A stretch of 64,000 nt of DNA from Sapria himalayana (taxonomy: Eukaryota > Streptophyta > Magnoliopsida > Malpighiales > Rafflesiaceae), in assembly GCA_029783825.1 (NCBI GenBank), contig JAREIK010002966.1:162888-226887 (forward strand), read 5' to 3'. The translations under genes were made by a program, and so were the position numbers. Positions 1 through 12,075 of this stretch are shown here, one piece after another (position 1 is the first letter of the stretch; each line of letters begins with the position of its first letter). The notes below the pieces were generated by a model. It saw only the letters and a list, made by a program, of their open reading frames with translations. It did no database searches and had not been told where the DNA came from.

Positions 1-60
1 TGTCTATCTCTATCTATTTGTCTATTTATCTATTTATTTGTATATCTATGTTTCGTTATA

Positions 61-85
61 CACACACACACACACACACACACAC
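61..85. repeat. (CA)n microsatellite inside the TCTA tract
   Basis: An uninterrupted CA dinucleotide run of about 25 bases embedded in TCTA units. Confidence 0.95.
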
Positions 86-3000
86 TATCTATCTAACTAT
101 CTAAAATATTTGTCTATATGTTAGTCTATCTATTTGTTTATCTATCTATCTATTTATCTATCTATCATCTATCTATGTACCTATCTATCTATCAATTATC
201 TATCTATTTATCAAAATGTCTCTATCTATTTGTCAATCTATCTATCTGTCAAAATATCTATATTGCTATCTATCTAAAAATATTTGTCTATATGTCAGTC
301 TATCTATCTATTTATCTTTCTATCTCTCTATCTATCTATGTACCTATCTATCTATCAAATTATCTATCTATTTATCAAAATATCTCTGTCTATTTGTCAA
401 TCTATCTATCTGTCAAATATCTATATTGCTATCTATCTATCTATATATCTATTTATCTATTTATATGTCTATCTATCTGTCTATCTATCTATCTATTTCT
501 TTGTTTATGTATATATGCATATATAAATATCTATGTCTAACTATATATATATCTGTCTGTCTATCTATCAATATAACTACTTGTCTATCTCTCTATCTAT
601 CTGTCTATTTATCTCTCTATCTACTATATATATATATATATCTAGCTATCTATTTATCTATCTACATGTCTAAATATCTATTTGTATATGTATCAATTTA
701 TTTGTATATCTATCTATCTATCTATATATCTATATATCTTTCTATGTATTTCTATATTTATATTTATCTATTATTCTATTTATCATTTTCTTTATCTATA
801 TATCTATTTATCTATTTATGTCTCTTTCTATCTATATATATATATCTATCTATATTTTATATATCTATTACTCAATTGATCTATCTATCTATCAATCTAT
901 CTATCCATCTATGTATCTTTCTTTCTATCTTTTAATTCGTCTATCTATCTATTTATGTTTCTGTTCTACCTATCTATCTATCTATATATATTTTCCATCT
1001 AGTATGATTTATTTCTATCTTTTTATCTTTCTATATCATATATATATATATATCAATCTACATATTTATCTGTCTATCTTTCTTCTTCTAACCAATCTAT
1101 CTATCATATAGAGTCTATCTACTCTATAGTTCTATCTTTTCGTATCTATCTACCATATCTATCTATCTTCTGTCTTTATATAGGTCTATCTATATCTATA
1201 TAGATCATACCTATCTATCTTGATATCTCTGATTACGATTTATCCAAATATACTATTTATCTATCTATAAATCAACCGTAAAGCTATCTAATTATGTTTG
1301 TATCTACTTAATTATCTATATGTGTATCTATGTATCTATATATCTATTTTCGTTCTTTCTATATATACAATCAATCTATCAATCTATTTATCTATTTTTC
1401 TATCTATCTATCCATCTTGTATCTTTGTATCGATCTATCACTCAATATATCTTACTATGTATCTATTTATTTATCTAATTACCGATCTACCTATCTATTT
1501 ATCTATCTAACCATTTATCTATATATCTTTCTTTCTTTCAGTCTATCAGTCTATGTGTCTATCTGTCTATCTATCTATCTGTCTAATTGTTTATCTATCT
1601 ATCTGTCTATCTTTCTATTTGTCTATCTATCTATCTGTCTATCTTTCTATTAGTTTATCTATCTATTTATTTATTTATCTATCTATCTGTCTATCTGTCT
1701 TTCTAGCTATCTGACTATCTATCTATTTATTATCTATTTATATGATTATTGTTATATCTGTCTATTTGTTTATGTTTATCGGTCTATCTTTCAATTTGTC
1801 TATCTATCTATCTATCCAATCTTTAGTTTAAAATTCATTCTATCTATCTGTATATTCCTTGATCTAACTATTGCTCTATCTATCTATCTTATCTATATGT
1901 CGATATGTATATTTGTCTATTTGTCTATCCACATATATGTATATCTATCTATCTATCTGGCCTATCTATCTATCTGTTTGTTTGTCTATCTTTCTATCTA
2001 TCTTTAAATATATTTGTTAATTAGTTTATTTTTATATCTATCTTTTATTTCTATATATTTATTTATCAAATTTTCTATCATTCTATCATTCTATCTCTCT
2101 ATCTATTTATTTATTAATTAGTTTATTTTGCTATCTATATGTTTTTATCTTTATCTTTCTATCTTTCTATCATTCTATATGTCTATCTATTTATTTATCT
2201 ATCTAACTAGTTGCCTATATAGATATATATCAATCTATCTATTTTTCTATCTTTCTTTCTATCTATATATCTATTTGTCTATATAACTTTCTATCAAAGT
2301 TTTTATCTATCTATCAGTCTATCTATCTATCTTTCTATCTTTCTGTCTAATTGTCTATTTGTTTTTCTGTCTATTTGTCTATTTATTTAATTGTCTATTT
2401 GTCTATCTTTCTATATGTTTATCTATTAATCTGATCTATTTGTCCTACTTATCTAGCCTATCTACTTATTACCCTTAATGCCTGTCTACATATCGACCTA
2501 TCAACTTGTTCTAAATTGAGCTTCCGTTCTACTTTCAACCTGTCTACCCATCTATCTATCGCTTGGCCTACCTATTTTTTTTGTATAACTATAGCAATCT
2601 TACCTGTCTCCCTACCTACCTATCAACGGTCTAATATCTATGTGATCTATCCATCTATATTATATCTACTAATCTATCTGATTATCTATCTAATCTTATC
2701 TTCTTTCATTCGATCTTACTGTGCTATATATGTATTGTTCCTATCTGTATATTGTGGATATTTGTCTATCTATCGATAGTCTATCTTTCTTCTGTCTATA
2801 TGTCTAATCTATCGTCTATGATTTAATCTATCTATCTATCTATCAGTCTGTCTATCTATCTATATATATGTCTGTCTATCTATCTATATATCTGTCTGTC
2901 TATCTATCTGTTTATGAGTCTATCTGCATATCATTCAATCTCTCTATCATCCTATCTATTTTTTTATCTAGTTATCTATTTATTTAGTTATATATATATA

Positions 3001-3419
3001 TATATCTATATATATCTATATATCTATATGTCTATATATCATTATATCTTTATACCTGTCTATCTATCTATATGTTAATTTATCAATCTATCAATCTATC
3101 ATTCTATCAAAATATTAAGCTATCTAACTATCGATCTATTTATAGATCTATCTATCTATCTATCTAATTATCTATCTATCTATCTGACTATCTGTCAATG
3201 TATCTATTTGTCTATATATTTATCTGTCTATCAGTCTATCCATCTATCTGTCTATCTGACTATCTATCTATCTATCTATCTATCTATTTATCTGTTTGTA
3301 TATCTATCTATTTATCTGTCTATCTATATATATGTCTATCTATCTATCTATCTATCAGTCTATCTGTATAGTTGTCTTTCTATCTAACTATCTATTAATC
3401 TATATTTCTTTCTATCTGT

Positions 3420-3790
3420 ATTATATCTGTCTATCAGTCAATCTATCTGCCAGTCAACCTATCTATATGCCTATCTATCAACCTATCCACATATATACGT
3501 GTCTACTCGTCTACCTATCTACATTTCTATCTATTTACTTGTCTACCTATCTACATCTTTACCAACCTATATGTGTAACTATCAACTTGTCTACCTGTAT
3601 ATCTATCTACCTGTATACCTATCTAATTGTCTATCTATCAAGTTATCAACTTGTCTACTAGTCAACCTATCTACTTTTCTACCTTTCTTCATATCTACCT
3701 ATCTACTTGCATAACCATCAACCTATCTACCTGTCTACTTGTCTACCTAACTACATGTCTACCTATATACCTATCTACATGTCTATCTCT
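3420..3790 (+). repeat. C-enriched variant domain of the TCTA tract
   Basis: Units here are dominated by CTAC and ACCT variants (for example CAACCTATCTACCTG and CTACTTGTCTACC) rather than TCTA. This marks a subfamily block that probably expanded locally from a mutated unit. Confidence 0.75.
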
Positions 3791-3795
3791 CTACC

Positions 3796-3828
<33 letters not shown>

Positions 3829-4140
3829 GTATATCTTTCTGATTGTAATATCTATCTTTTTGTCTATTTTTATATTTATCTATCTATAAATCTATCTCTA
3901 TGTCTATCTATCTATCAAAAAATCAATAAATAAATCAATCTAACTATCTTTTTATCTTTATATCTATCTATCTATCTACTTGTCTATCTATCTATCGGTT
4001 TATCTGTCAAACTATTTATTTATCTTTCTATTTTTGAATATATCTATATATATATTTATTATCTTTCTATCTTTTAATTTGTCATCTTTCTATCTCTTAA
4101 TATTAACTATCCATCAATTTGTCAATATATCTATCTATTT

Positions 4141-4258
4141 ATCAATCTATATGTGTATCTATCAATCTTTCTATATTCTATTTATTTATCTATCAATTTA
4201 TCAATCTATATGTGTATCTATCAATCTTTCTATATTCTATTTATTTATCTATCAATTT
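4141..4258 (+). repeat. Exact 59-bp tandem duplication inside the TCTA tract
   Basis: The 59 bases from 4141 to 4199, beginning ATCAATCTATATGTG, recur without change from 4200 to 4258. Neighbouring units are far more diverged, so this is a recent duplication of a higher-order block. Confidence 0.9.
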
Positions 4259-4569
4259 ATCTATCTTTCTCACTCTCTATCTATCTTTCAATCAATCAAT
4301 ATATTTGTCTATATATCTATCTGTCTATCTATCATTCTATCTATCTATTAGTCAATCTATCAATTTGTCAATCTGTCATTCAATCAATCAATCAATCAAT
4401 CAATCTATCTATCTATTTGTTTATCTATCTAACTTTCTTTCATTCTATCATTATATCTGTCTATCTAACTTTTTATCTATCTATCTACTTTCCTATTTAT
4501 AAATCTTTCAATCTATATATATATCTATCTATTTTTCTATCTGTCTATTTTTTTATTTGTATCTCTATC

Positions 4570-4582
4570 TATCAAACTATCT
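4570..4582. repeat. LINE target-site duplication, copy next to the A-tail
   Basis: TATCAAACTATCT at 4570-4582 recurs at 9731-9743, exactly outside the other end of the LINE. The motif resembles common tract variants, so chance cannot be excluded from the sequence alone, but its position at both junctions fits target-primed reverse transcription. Confidence 0.8.
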
Positions 4583-6160
4583 TTTTTTTAAGGTTTGTTT
4601 TATTATTATAACCCTCTCTTTTGGCGGAGGAATACCATTTTACAAGCTAAGATCTACCCCTTTTCCCTTTTACACCCACTTACAAAATAAATAAAATAAA
4701 CGAGCCGTAACATTCTAACATTTTAATAAAAGCCCATAGTAGTCTTTCATAGACTGGAATTTGAGTTGGATTTTGCTAATCCACTGGCTATTTTTGCTAA
4801 AATGGAAGATTTTTGAATCTAAATTATAGGGCTTTTCTTAATCTCCTCAGCTTACTCCTTTCCTTAGCTTCTGATGGTCTCCTTATGGCCAGGGCCTTTC
4901 ACGTTCCTTATGCTTTGTAGAAAGTTCTTTTACCTTCGTTGACTTGTCCATGCTTCTTTTGTCAGAGACTCGCTTTGTAGACAAGTACACCAGCAATATC
5001 TGACTCTCCTCCAGCATCTACCTCTCTTGCACATCTCCTTGTACACCATCTAATAGATCAAACAAACAACAAGCACAGACAAACCCAGCAGACTCTGACT
5101 CGATACGAATCAAATCCATTTTTCCAGACATATATGCAATCACCTAGCATACTTGCGACTATGACAGCCTGCTATACATATAATTACCCTCCCTAACCCC
5201 TTGTTTCTGCAAAATAGAATCAACCACCAGTATTAGTCAGATAATGATTCCAGAAAATACCTGTTCTTACCTAATATGGTGGATTGGGCAACATCGCATG
5301 GTGCATGCAGTCTCTTTACTGCATTTCAGCTACTCTGAATTTTAATATTTCTAGACTTTTACCACTTTTTAGATATCCATGCTTTTGCTTTAGCTCTGCT
5401 TAGAGAGATAGCTTATAGCTGCTCTTTAACTTCAGCGCTTTATTTATCTCAATTTCCAATTGCACCAATGCCTCCTTTATCACTCTTATTCTGAATTTTC
5501 CAGCTTTCAATAGCTACAGAACCAGACTCCTATTCTAGACCTTTACATGCCCTAAATCTATAAGTTAAGAAAATTAACACATGACTTTTCTGCAACATTC
5601 ACACATATCCTCTTAACCTAAAATTATTACAGACAGTACACCAAACAAGGTATTCTAAGATTATTACAATTCCAGCAACTGCTGGATTTTCTGGGTCTTT
5701 TTTCAGTGATATTGCGCTGCTAAGAAAAGAGAAGATAACATGATAATATAATACATTCAAATGCTTACCTTGCTCTTTCCCATTAGCCTTCGTATTGTTC
5801 ACCTGCCGAGACAGAAATTCCCCTGCAAAGAGGCTACCGCAACGACATACCAGTCTAACAAAATTCATAGATATATGATTCACATATTTTATTCTTTGTA
5901 CTAATCTTATCTGGACCGTGTACCTTTACATTCCCTTATCTTTTACTTGTGAGGTGATCCTTGCAGTGACTGTAAGAAAAATGCAGCAACTATATTTTCC
6001 GATTTTTCCTTCGCAGTGATCTGCATAGACAGATTCCTCTGCAAAGAAGCTACCACAATTTCACAGCTTATATTATTATACTTATCTTATCCTATTTTCC
6101 ATATTCTATCTTCATATTCATTTAATTTTCAGATTCCCCTTGACAGCAGCTACTGAATTT
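4583..6160 (-). other. LINE 3' non-coding region with degenerate internal repeats
   Basis: About 1.6 kb between the RNase H stop and the A-tail. I recognise no protein here. A motif resembling GATTCCYCTGCAAAGARGC recurs near 5813-5846 and 6030-6061, with a weaker relative near 6130-6160. Unrelated short open frames, such as 5599-5883 on the minus strand, show no recognisable domain. Confidence 0.7.
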
Positions 6161-7507
6161 TCATATTCTATTTTTTCTGTTAATACTTCCCTTCCTAGAT
6201 ATTAAATAAGGGAAGGCCTTCATATCCAGTTTCGCTATTCCTTTTGCTTTTTCTAGCATCGAAACCTCCTCAAATTCATTATCTCCTCTTATTGAACATA
6301 ATCTTGCAAGACTATCCGCCAAAGAATTAGCTTCTCTATATATATGTAAGATTGATGTGTTAAGCATTTTAATGAGGTTCAAAATAATTTCTATTTCATC
6401 CTCATACCTCCAAAGAGTTATTTTTCCACTTACTAACTCTACCAAAAGCATAGAGTCCACTTGAATTTGTATATTTTCTAAATCTAATTTTTTACAGACA
6501 TTTACTCCTATATTCAAAGCTTTTATCTCCGAGTGGAGGGCTGAGAATGCTTGTGTAGCTGATGTAAATGCTTTTATCACATACCCATTTGAATCCCTTA
6601 TTACCCCTCCTCCACCTGCTATACCAGTGTCCCTATTGAAGCTACCATCCGTGTTTAATGATATTTTACCTTTCGGAGGCCTATTCCAACTTATACTTTT
6701 TACCCATCCATGTTTCGTATTTGTAATAGCGAGGCCCCAGAACATTCCAGCTTCCTTTTTTAAGCAAGAACCATCAACTTTTATAGGGTGTATGCTTGAT
6801 ATATTTCTGATTTCTTTAATTATATCTTTAATAATTTCATTTGAATTCATTCTTATGCCCTCAAATTTACTCTTATTACGAGCTTTCCATAGGCACCATA
6901 TTGCTATATGAGGTAGATTCTGGGTTAGCCAATTTTTAATATAATTACTAGGGTTTAGATTTCCCCAACTCTTAATTCTATCTATTATTCTATCTTCTTT
7001 TTTACTTTTTTGTAACTGGTCTCCTAATTCCCTCCAGACTGTTGCAGCTATTTTCCCACTTGAAAGTAGATGATCCATTGATTCTTCCTCTGCGAAGCAA
7101 CATTCACATATGGAGGCCATTTTAACACCTTTTCTTTTCACATTAGTGTCCACAGGCAGTGCATTTACCATAACTTTCCATGCCAGCGAGCACATTTTCA
7201 GTGGAATACCTACTCTCCAAGCTCATTTAAATAAAGACTGCACAGGTTTTTTCCTTCTAATCAATTCTTTTGCTGATTTTAACGTAAAATTACCTTGTGG
7301 ATTAAGGGTCCATTTCCATCCCGATTTATTCAATAATGAGTGAGCATCTACTATTTCCTTTTGTTTTTCCAAAGCTTTCCAGCTATTTGATTTCTGCCTA
7401 ACACGATTATGTTCTTGTTCTAGATATTTTGCTCGCATATATTTTGCCCAGAGGGAATCATTTTCTTTAATCCTCCACCATCCTTTGCAGTCCCAAGCAG
7501 CCGCCAT
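6161..7507 (-). other. LINE zf-RVT and RNase H segment
   Basis: Two fragments (7507-7223 and 7195-6161) in neighbouring frames. The first has GWWRIKENDSLWAKYMRAKY and FTLKSAKELI, typical of the region after RT. The second, 344 codons long, begins with CSLAWKVMVNALP and a Cys-containing zf-RVT stretch (ICECCFAEEESMDHLL). Near residue 180 comes RNase H: LNTDGSFNRDTG (Asp183), HSEIKAL (Glu223), QVDSMLLV (Asp247) and REANSLADSLA (Asp294). All four acidic residues appear retained, making this the best-preserved part of the element. Confidence 0.9.
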
Positions 7508-7873
7508 GTCTTATAAATTAATGATGCCTAAACCCGCTTCCGCCTTAGGATAACAGATGTCTTTCTAATTTTTCTAGTGAATTTTCTGCTTTCCGTTTTT
7601 TTTACCCCATAAAAAGTTTGACATTTCCATCTCTAGTTTATTTGTAAATTTCTTAGGTGGGTGTATGACTGATATAATATGTACCAGTGTACTTTGAAGG
7701 ACATGGGAGATTAATGTAGTCCTGCCCCCAAAACCTAATAAATCTACTTTCCAACCTGCTATTTTACTTTCTCATTTTGTCTAGTAAGGGCGTTAGATAA
7801 TTTTCTTTCAGCCTTCCTTCATATATGGGACAACCTAAATATACTAAAACATCTTTTTTTTGTTTAAAGCCCG

Positions 7874-8650
7874 TTATTTTTTTAATTTTTTTACCACTTT
7901 TTCGGAAGCTTTTTTTGCTAACATAAATTGACTTTTATCTTTATTGAGAGCTTGTCCTGTTTCCTTCTCAAATAATTGTAGAAGGTCCATCAGTTTTTTT
8001 AATGAAGTTTTATTCGCATTTGTGAAAATGATGATATCATTTGCAGCAGCTAAACAACTAACTCTCTGAGTGTTTTTTGGCTGTCTAAAGGGAATTATTT
8101 TTCCCTCTGACATTCTTTTATTTAGATTAACGATTAATAATTCAAGGTACATATCGAATAATAAAGGTGATAATGGATCCCCCTATCTCAAGCTACGTCT
8201 AGGTTTGAATTCTTCTCCTTTCATTTCATTTACAATAATTCTAACCCAAATGCTTGTTACACATCTATATATTAAGTCGATACATGTTTCAGAGAAACCA
8301 AATTTTCTCATGACGAAACATAATGTATGCCATTCCACTCTATCAAATGCCTTAGATAAATCTAGCTTAACTACTAAGTTACTTCCTCTCATTTTAAATA
8401 CTATTTCTTTCATCATTTTTGATGCTAATCTAATATTTTCAATCATTAATCTATTCTTAATAAATCCTGTTTGTTCTTGTGATATTATAAATGGTAAAAT
8501 ATTACTAAGTCTGTTTTGAATAAATTTAGCAAGGATCTTATAAATTGCATTGCATAAACTTATAGGCTTGAAATCCTCACATTTTTTAGGTGATTCTTTT
8601 TTGGGAATTAGCACTATGAAAGAATTCGCCCATGCCTTAGGAATATCCAT
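7874..8650 (-). other. LINE reverse transcriptase core (RVT_1), broken
   Basis: Two adjacent fragments. The first (8650-8183) has FIVLIPKK, DFKPISLCNAIYKILAKFIQ and the catalytic-Asp box DLSKAFDRVEW. A TAG replaces the Gln of the usual QGDPLSPLLF motif near 8183. The second fragment (to 7874) has CLAAANDIIIF where active enzymes have an F/Y-A-D-D box, so the first Asp of the dyad is Asn. Polymerase activity would be lost even without the stop. Confidence 0.9.
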
Positions 8651-9300
8651 GCCTACAAAAAACTGGCGAGTGCAGGAACTAGATCTTTTTTGATAATGAG
8701 CCAGTTTAGCTGGAAAAAATAATTATTCCAGCCATCTGGTCCTGTTGCACTATCCTTATCCAGATCAAACACTGCCTTTTTAATCTCTTCTTCCTCCGGG
8801 ATCTTCTCCATCATCTAGTTTTGTTCCAGTGAGATGACTGTGTTAATTCCATCCATTAATGAATTTCCTACCTGGGGGGCCTGTCTACATAGATGGCTTT
8901 TAAAAAATTCTTCAAAGAGGGATCCTATCTGCTTGTCTTCTTCAACACATTTTCCCTCATTATTTTTAATTCCCTTGATTTTATTTTTTTGAGCCTTTAT
9001 TTTACACATATTGTGAAAAAACTTAGTAGTTTCTATCTCCATCTTTCAACCATTTAATTTTAGAACACTGTTTCCAGTATACTTCTTCCATATACAACTT
9101 AAGCCTCAAGTCCCCTTTAGCCTTATTTAGTTCCTGTCTCTTTACCTCTGTATTATTATTATCGTATTCTAATTCCAATTTTTCTACTTTTTCTTCTTCT
9201 TGTTTTATTATTTGGTTAAGATTTCCGAAGACTTCTTTATTCCATATCTTTAGACTTTTTTTAATCTATGAAGCTTAACCATTTATATTCACATCGGTTT
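8651..9300 (-). other. LINE linker region and N-terminal fingers of the reverse transcriptase
   Basis: Translated pieces include LKIWNKEVFGNL, KIKWLKDGDRN and TKFFHNMCKIKAQKNKIKGI, then AVFDLDKDSATGPDGW. These match the order found in plant L1 ORF2 proteins between endonuclease and RT. At least one frameshift lies near 9040, and stops near 8814 and 8655 interrupt the frame. Confidence 0.82.
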
Positions 9301-9379
9301 CCCCTTTGCTGGCTCCATCCAGGATTCAGTTACCAGTTTTTCGTAACCAGCATGCTTTTCCCACATATTCTAAAATTTA

Positions 9380-9726
9380 AAGTTACTTGATGCTCAGTAA
9401 TTCTTATATATTGTAATAAGTAGTGGGCAATGATCCGAGCAGGTTCTATTCAGATGTCTTAGCCTTATAGCCCCATGCAAAGCTACCCACTTAGCATTAC
9501 ATAGTACTCTGTAAAGTCTAGCCCAAATTGTGCTCCTTTTACTCCTATTGTTACACCAAGTGTAACGTTAACCTGTGAAATCAATTTCCATTAATTTTGA
9601 GTTTGAGATCACCTCATTAAATTGTGTGATTGCTATTGGATCCGGGGTTTTACCTCCTTTCTTTTCTTGATCGCTCCTGATTATATTAAAATCACCTCCT
9701 ATGATCCATGGTGCATTCCTATATAT
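9380..9726 (-). other. LINE endonuclease domain, C-terminal part
   Basis: The minus-strand translation starts with PWIIGGDFN, the conserved GDFN motif of the exonuclease-endonuclease-phosphatase fold. After a TAA stop it continues with YTWCNNR and ends with HLNRTCSDHCPLL, whose SDH motif carries catalytic residues. The amino-terminal strands and the catalytic Glu are missing beyond the 5' truncation point at 9730. Confidence 0.88.
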
Positions 9727-9730
9727 TTAA

Positions 9731-9743
9731 TATCAAACTATCT
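9731..9743. repeat. LINE target-site duplication, copy at the truncated 5' end
   Basis: TATCAAACTATCT, identical to 4570-4582. It sits exactly between the truncated endonuclease sequence and the resumed TCTA tract. Confidence 0.8.
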
Positions 9744-12040
9744 GTATGTCTATCTATCTATTTGTCTTTCTATTTATTTGTCTAGCTATCTATCTATATA
9801 TTTAATTATCTTTGTATCTATTTATCTATACAACTGTCGATCGATCAAACTATCTATCTATCTATCTATTTGTATATTTATCTATCAATCTATAAATCAA
9901 TCAATCAATATATGAATCTATATATCTATCTATCTATCTATCTTGCTATCTATATATCTATCTATCTTACTATCTATCTATATGTCTATCTGACTATCTA
10001 TCTACGTAATTATTTTACTATCTACATATTAATTGTTAAATCTTTCTACCTATCAATCTATCTATTTGACTATCAATCAATGTGTATATCTATCTATCTA
10101 TCTATATATATTTCTAACTATCTATCTATCTCTTTATCTATCTATCTATTTGTTTATCTATCTATATATCTTTCATTCTATCATTATATCAGTCTATCTA
10201 TCTATTTATCTATCTATCTACTTTCCTATTTATAAATCTTTCTATCTAACTATATATCTATCTATCTTTTTATCTATCTATTTGTATATCTATCATTCTA
10301 TCTATCTATTTATTTATCATTCTATATGTCTATCTATCTATCCCTCTATCTTTCTATCTACCTATCTACTTATCTACCTGTCTACTTGTGTAGCTATCTA
10401 CCTGTCTATATATCAATCAATTAATCTATCTATCTATCTCTTTATCTGTCAATGTGTCATTTTGTCTATCTATTTATCTATCTATATGTATATCTATCTA
10501 TTTTTCTATTTGTTAATCATTCTAACTCTCTCGCTATCTATATGTCTATTTGTCTATCTGTCTAGCTTATTATATTTTATCTATCTATCTTTCTTGTTGT
10601 TTCTCCATCACTATTTCTATATGTCTAATTGTATAATTATATGTATGTTGATCTATCTATCTATTTATCTATATATCTACTTGCCTATATATCAATCTAT
10701 ATATCTAACTATCTATCTTTATATATGGCTTTCTGTTTATTTGTCTATTTGTCTATTTATATATCTGTCAATATATTTATCTATCTATTTGTCTAATTGT
10801 CTATATGTCTATCTATCTATATGTCTATATGGCTATCTATTTATCTTTCAATATGTTTATCTATCTATCTGTCTATGTATATATCTATCTATCTATATAT
10901 GTCTACCTATTTATCTATCTATCTATATATATCTATCTGTATATCTGTCTATCTGTGTATTTGTCAATATTTCAATATATATAGTTTATCTATTTATGTG
11001 TCTATCTATCTGTGTATCTGTCTATCTGACTATCTATATATTTGTATATCTATCTATTTATCTATTTGCTTATCTGTTTATTTGTTTATCTATTTATCTA
11101 TTTGTCTATCTATTTGTCTATCTGTATATGAGTCAATATGTCTATATGTCTATAAATCTATCTGTCTATCATTCTATTTGTCTATATATTTATCAATCGA
11201 TATTTTTATTTATTTATCTATCTGATCTCTTTGTCTATCAATGTATTTGTTTATATGTCTATATGTCTCTATGTCTATCTATCTATCATTCTGTTTGACT
11301 ATCTATCTATCTATTTGTGTATGTGTTTATATGTCTATCTCTCTATATGTATATATGTCTATCTGTCTATATGTATATAGGTCTATCTATATGACTATCT
11401 AAAAATTGTTTATCTATCAATCTATTAATCTCTCTCTTTGTCTATCTATCTATATATCTATCTATCTATCTATCTCTCTATCTCGCTATCTATCTATCTC
11501 TCTATCTCTCTACCTGTCTAATTATCTCTCTATAAATGTGTCTTTCGACCTATCTATCTATCTCTTTATTTCTCTATCTTTCTGTCTATCTATCTATTAA
11601 TCTATCTATTTATATATGTATCTATCTATCTATATGTTTATCAGTCTTTCTATGTATCTATCTATTTATCTATCTATCTGACAATATATTTAACTATCTA
11701 CATATTTAATTATAATCATTTCTATTTTTCTATCAATGTATCGATCTTTCTAATTGTATATCTGTCTATCTATCTATCTATATATCAGTTTATATGTCTA
11801 TTTATTTATCTATCTTTTAATCTATCTTAATTTCTATATATCTATATATCTATCTATCTATTAGTCTATTAGTTTATTTGTATATCTGGTTATCATTTTA
11901 TCTGTGTATCTAATTGTTTGTCTATATGTCTTTATATATATCTATCAATCTTTAATAATATTGGTCTATTTATCTATCTATATGTCTATCTATCTATTTG
12001 TCTATCTATCTATCAATCTATCAATCAAACTATCAATCAA

Positions 12041-12041
<1 letters not shown>

Positions 12042-12072
<31 letters not shown>
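12042..12072. repeat. (TA)n microsatellite
   Basis: An uninterrupted TA run of about 31 bases inside the TCTA tract. Confidence 0.93.

Positions 12073-12075
<3 letters not shown>

Larger units (their letters stand above)
1..4569 (+). repeat. Degenerate TCTA (GATA) tetranucleotide tract, left segment
   Basis: Almost every base belongs to imperfect TCTA units, with variants such as TCTG, TTTA, TCAA, TATA and TCTT. The plus strand is rich in T, C and A and very poor in G. Short (CA)n and (TA)n runs are embedded. A (TCTA)n strand read in any frame gives the same Ser-Ile-Tyr-Leu cycle without stops, while the complement (TAGA)n meets TAG in every frame, so the many plus-strand open frames here are artefacts. 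The left end lies outside the window and the right end is the LINE insertion. I see no gene. Confidence 0.97.
6161..9726 (-). pseudogene. LINE ORF2 pseudogene: endonuclease, reverse transcriptase, RNase H
   Basis: This is the polyprotein that nicks target DNA and copies LINE RNA into it. It is readable only as fragments joined across stops and frameshifts. The order on the minus strand is endonuclease C-terminus (about 9726-9400), linker and RT entry (about 9300-8651), RT (8650-7874), connection and zf-RVT (about 7873-7000), then RNase H (about 6660-6290). The amino-terminal part of the endonuclease is absent because of 5' truncation. No ORF1 (gag-like) sequence is present in the window. The damage is spread evenly, indicating an old copy. 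Family assignment is firm; any present function is excluded. Confidence 0.9.
4583..9730 (-). mobile_element. 5'-truncated L1-type LINE retrotransposon inserted in the TCTA tract
   Basis: Non-LTR retrotransposon lying on the minus strand, about 5.15 kb. Reading from high to low coordinates it has the C-terminal part of the endonuclease, a linker, reverse transcriptase, a zf-RVT region, RNase H, a 1.6-kb 3' region and a short A-tail (the T-run at 4582-4589). An AATAAAA-like signal lies just before the tail. The element starts in the middle of the endonuclease domain and then switches abruptly to TCTA repeat, the usual outcome of incomplete reverse transcription. A 13-bp direct repeat flanks it. 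Several stops and frameshifts show it is dead. The RNase H domain is typical of plant L1 lineages. Confidence 0.92.

Noticed and set aside
118..4611. Many plus-strand open frames rich in Ser, Ile, Tyr and Leu (also in 9744-18921 and 30344-38421)
   Set aside because: They follow directly from the TCTA repeat, which has no stop in any plus-strand frame. There is no codon bias, domain, start context or splice structure.
6627..8519. Plus-strand open frames opposite the LINE (6627-6911, 7110-7343, 8070-8519)
   Set aside because: They are antisense to recognised RT and RNase H sequence and match no domain.
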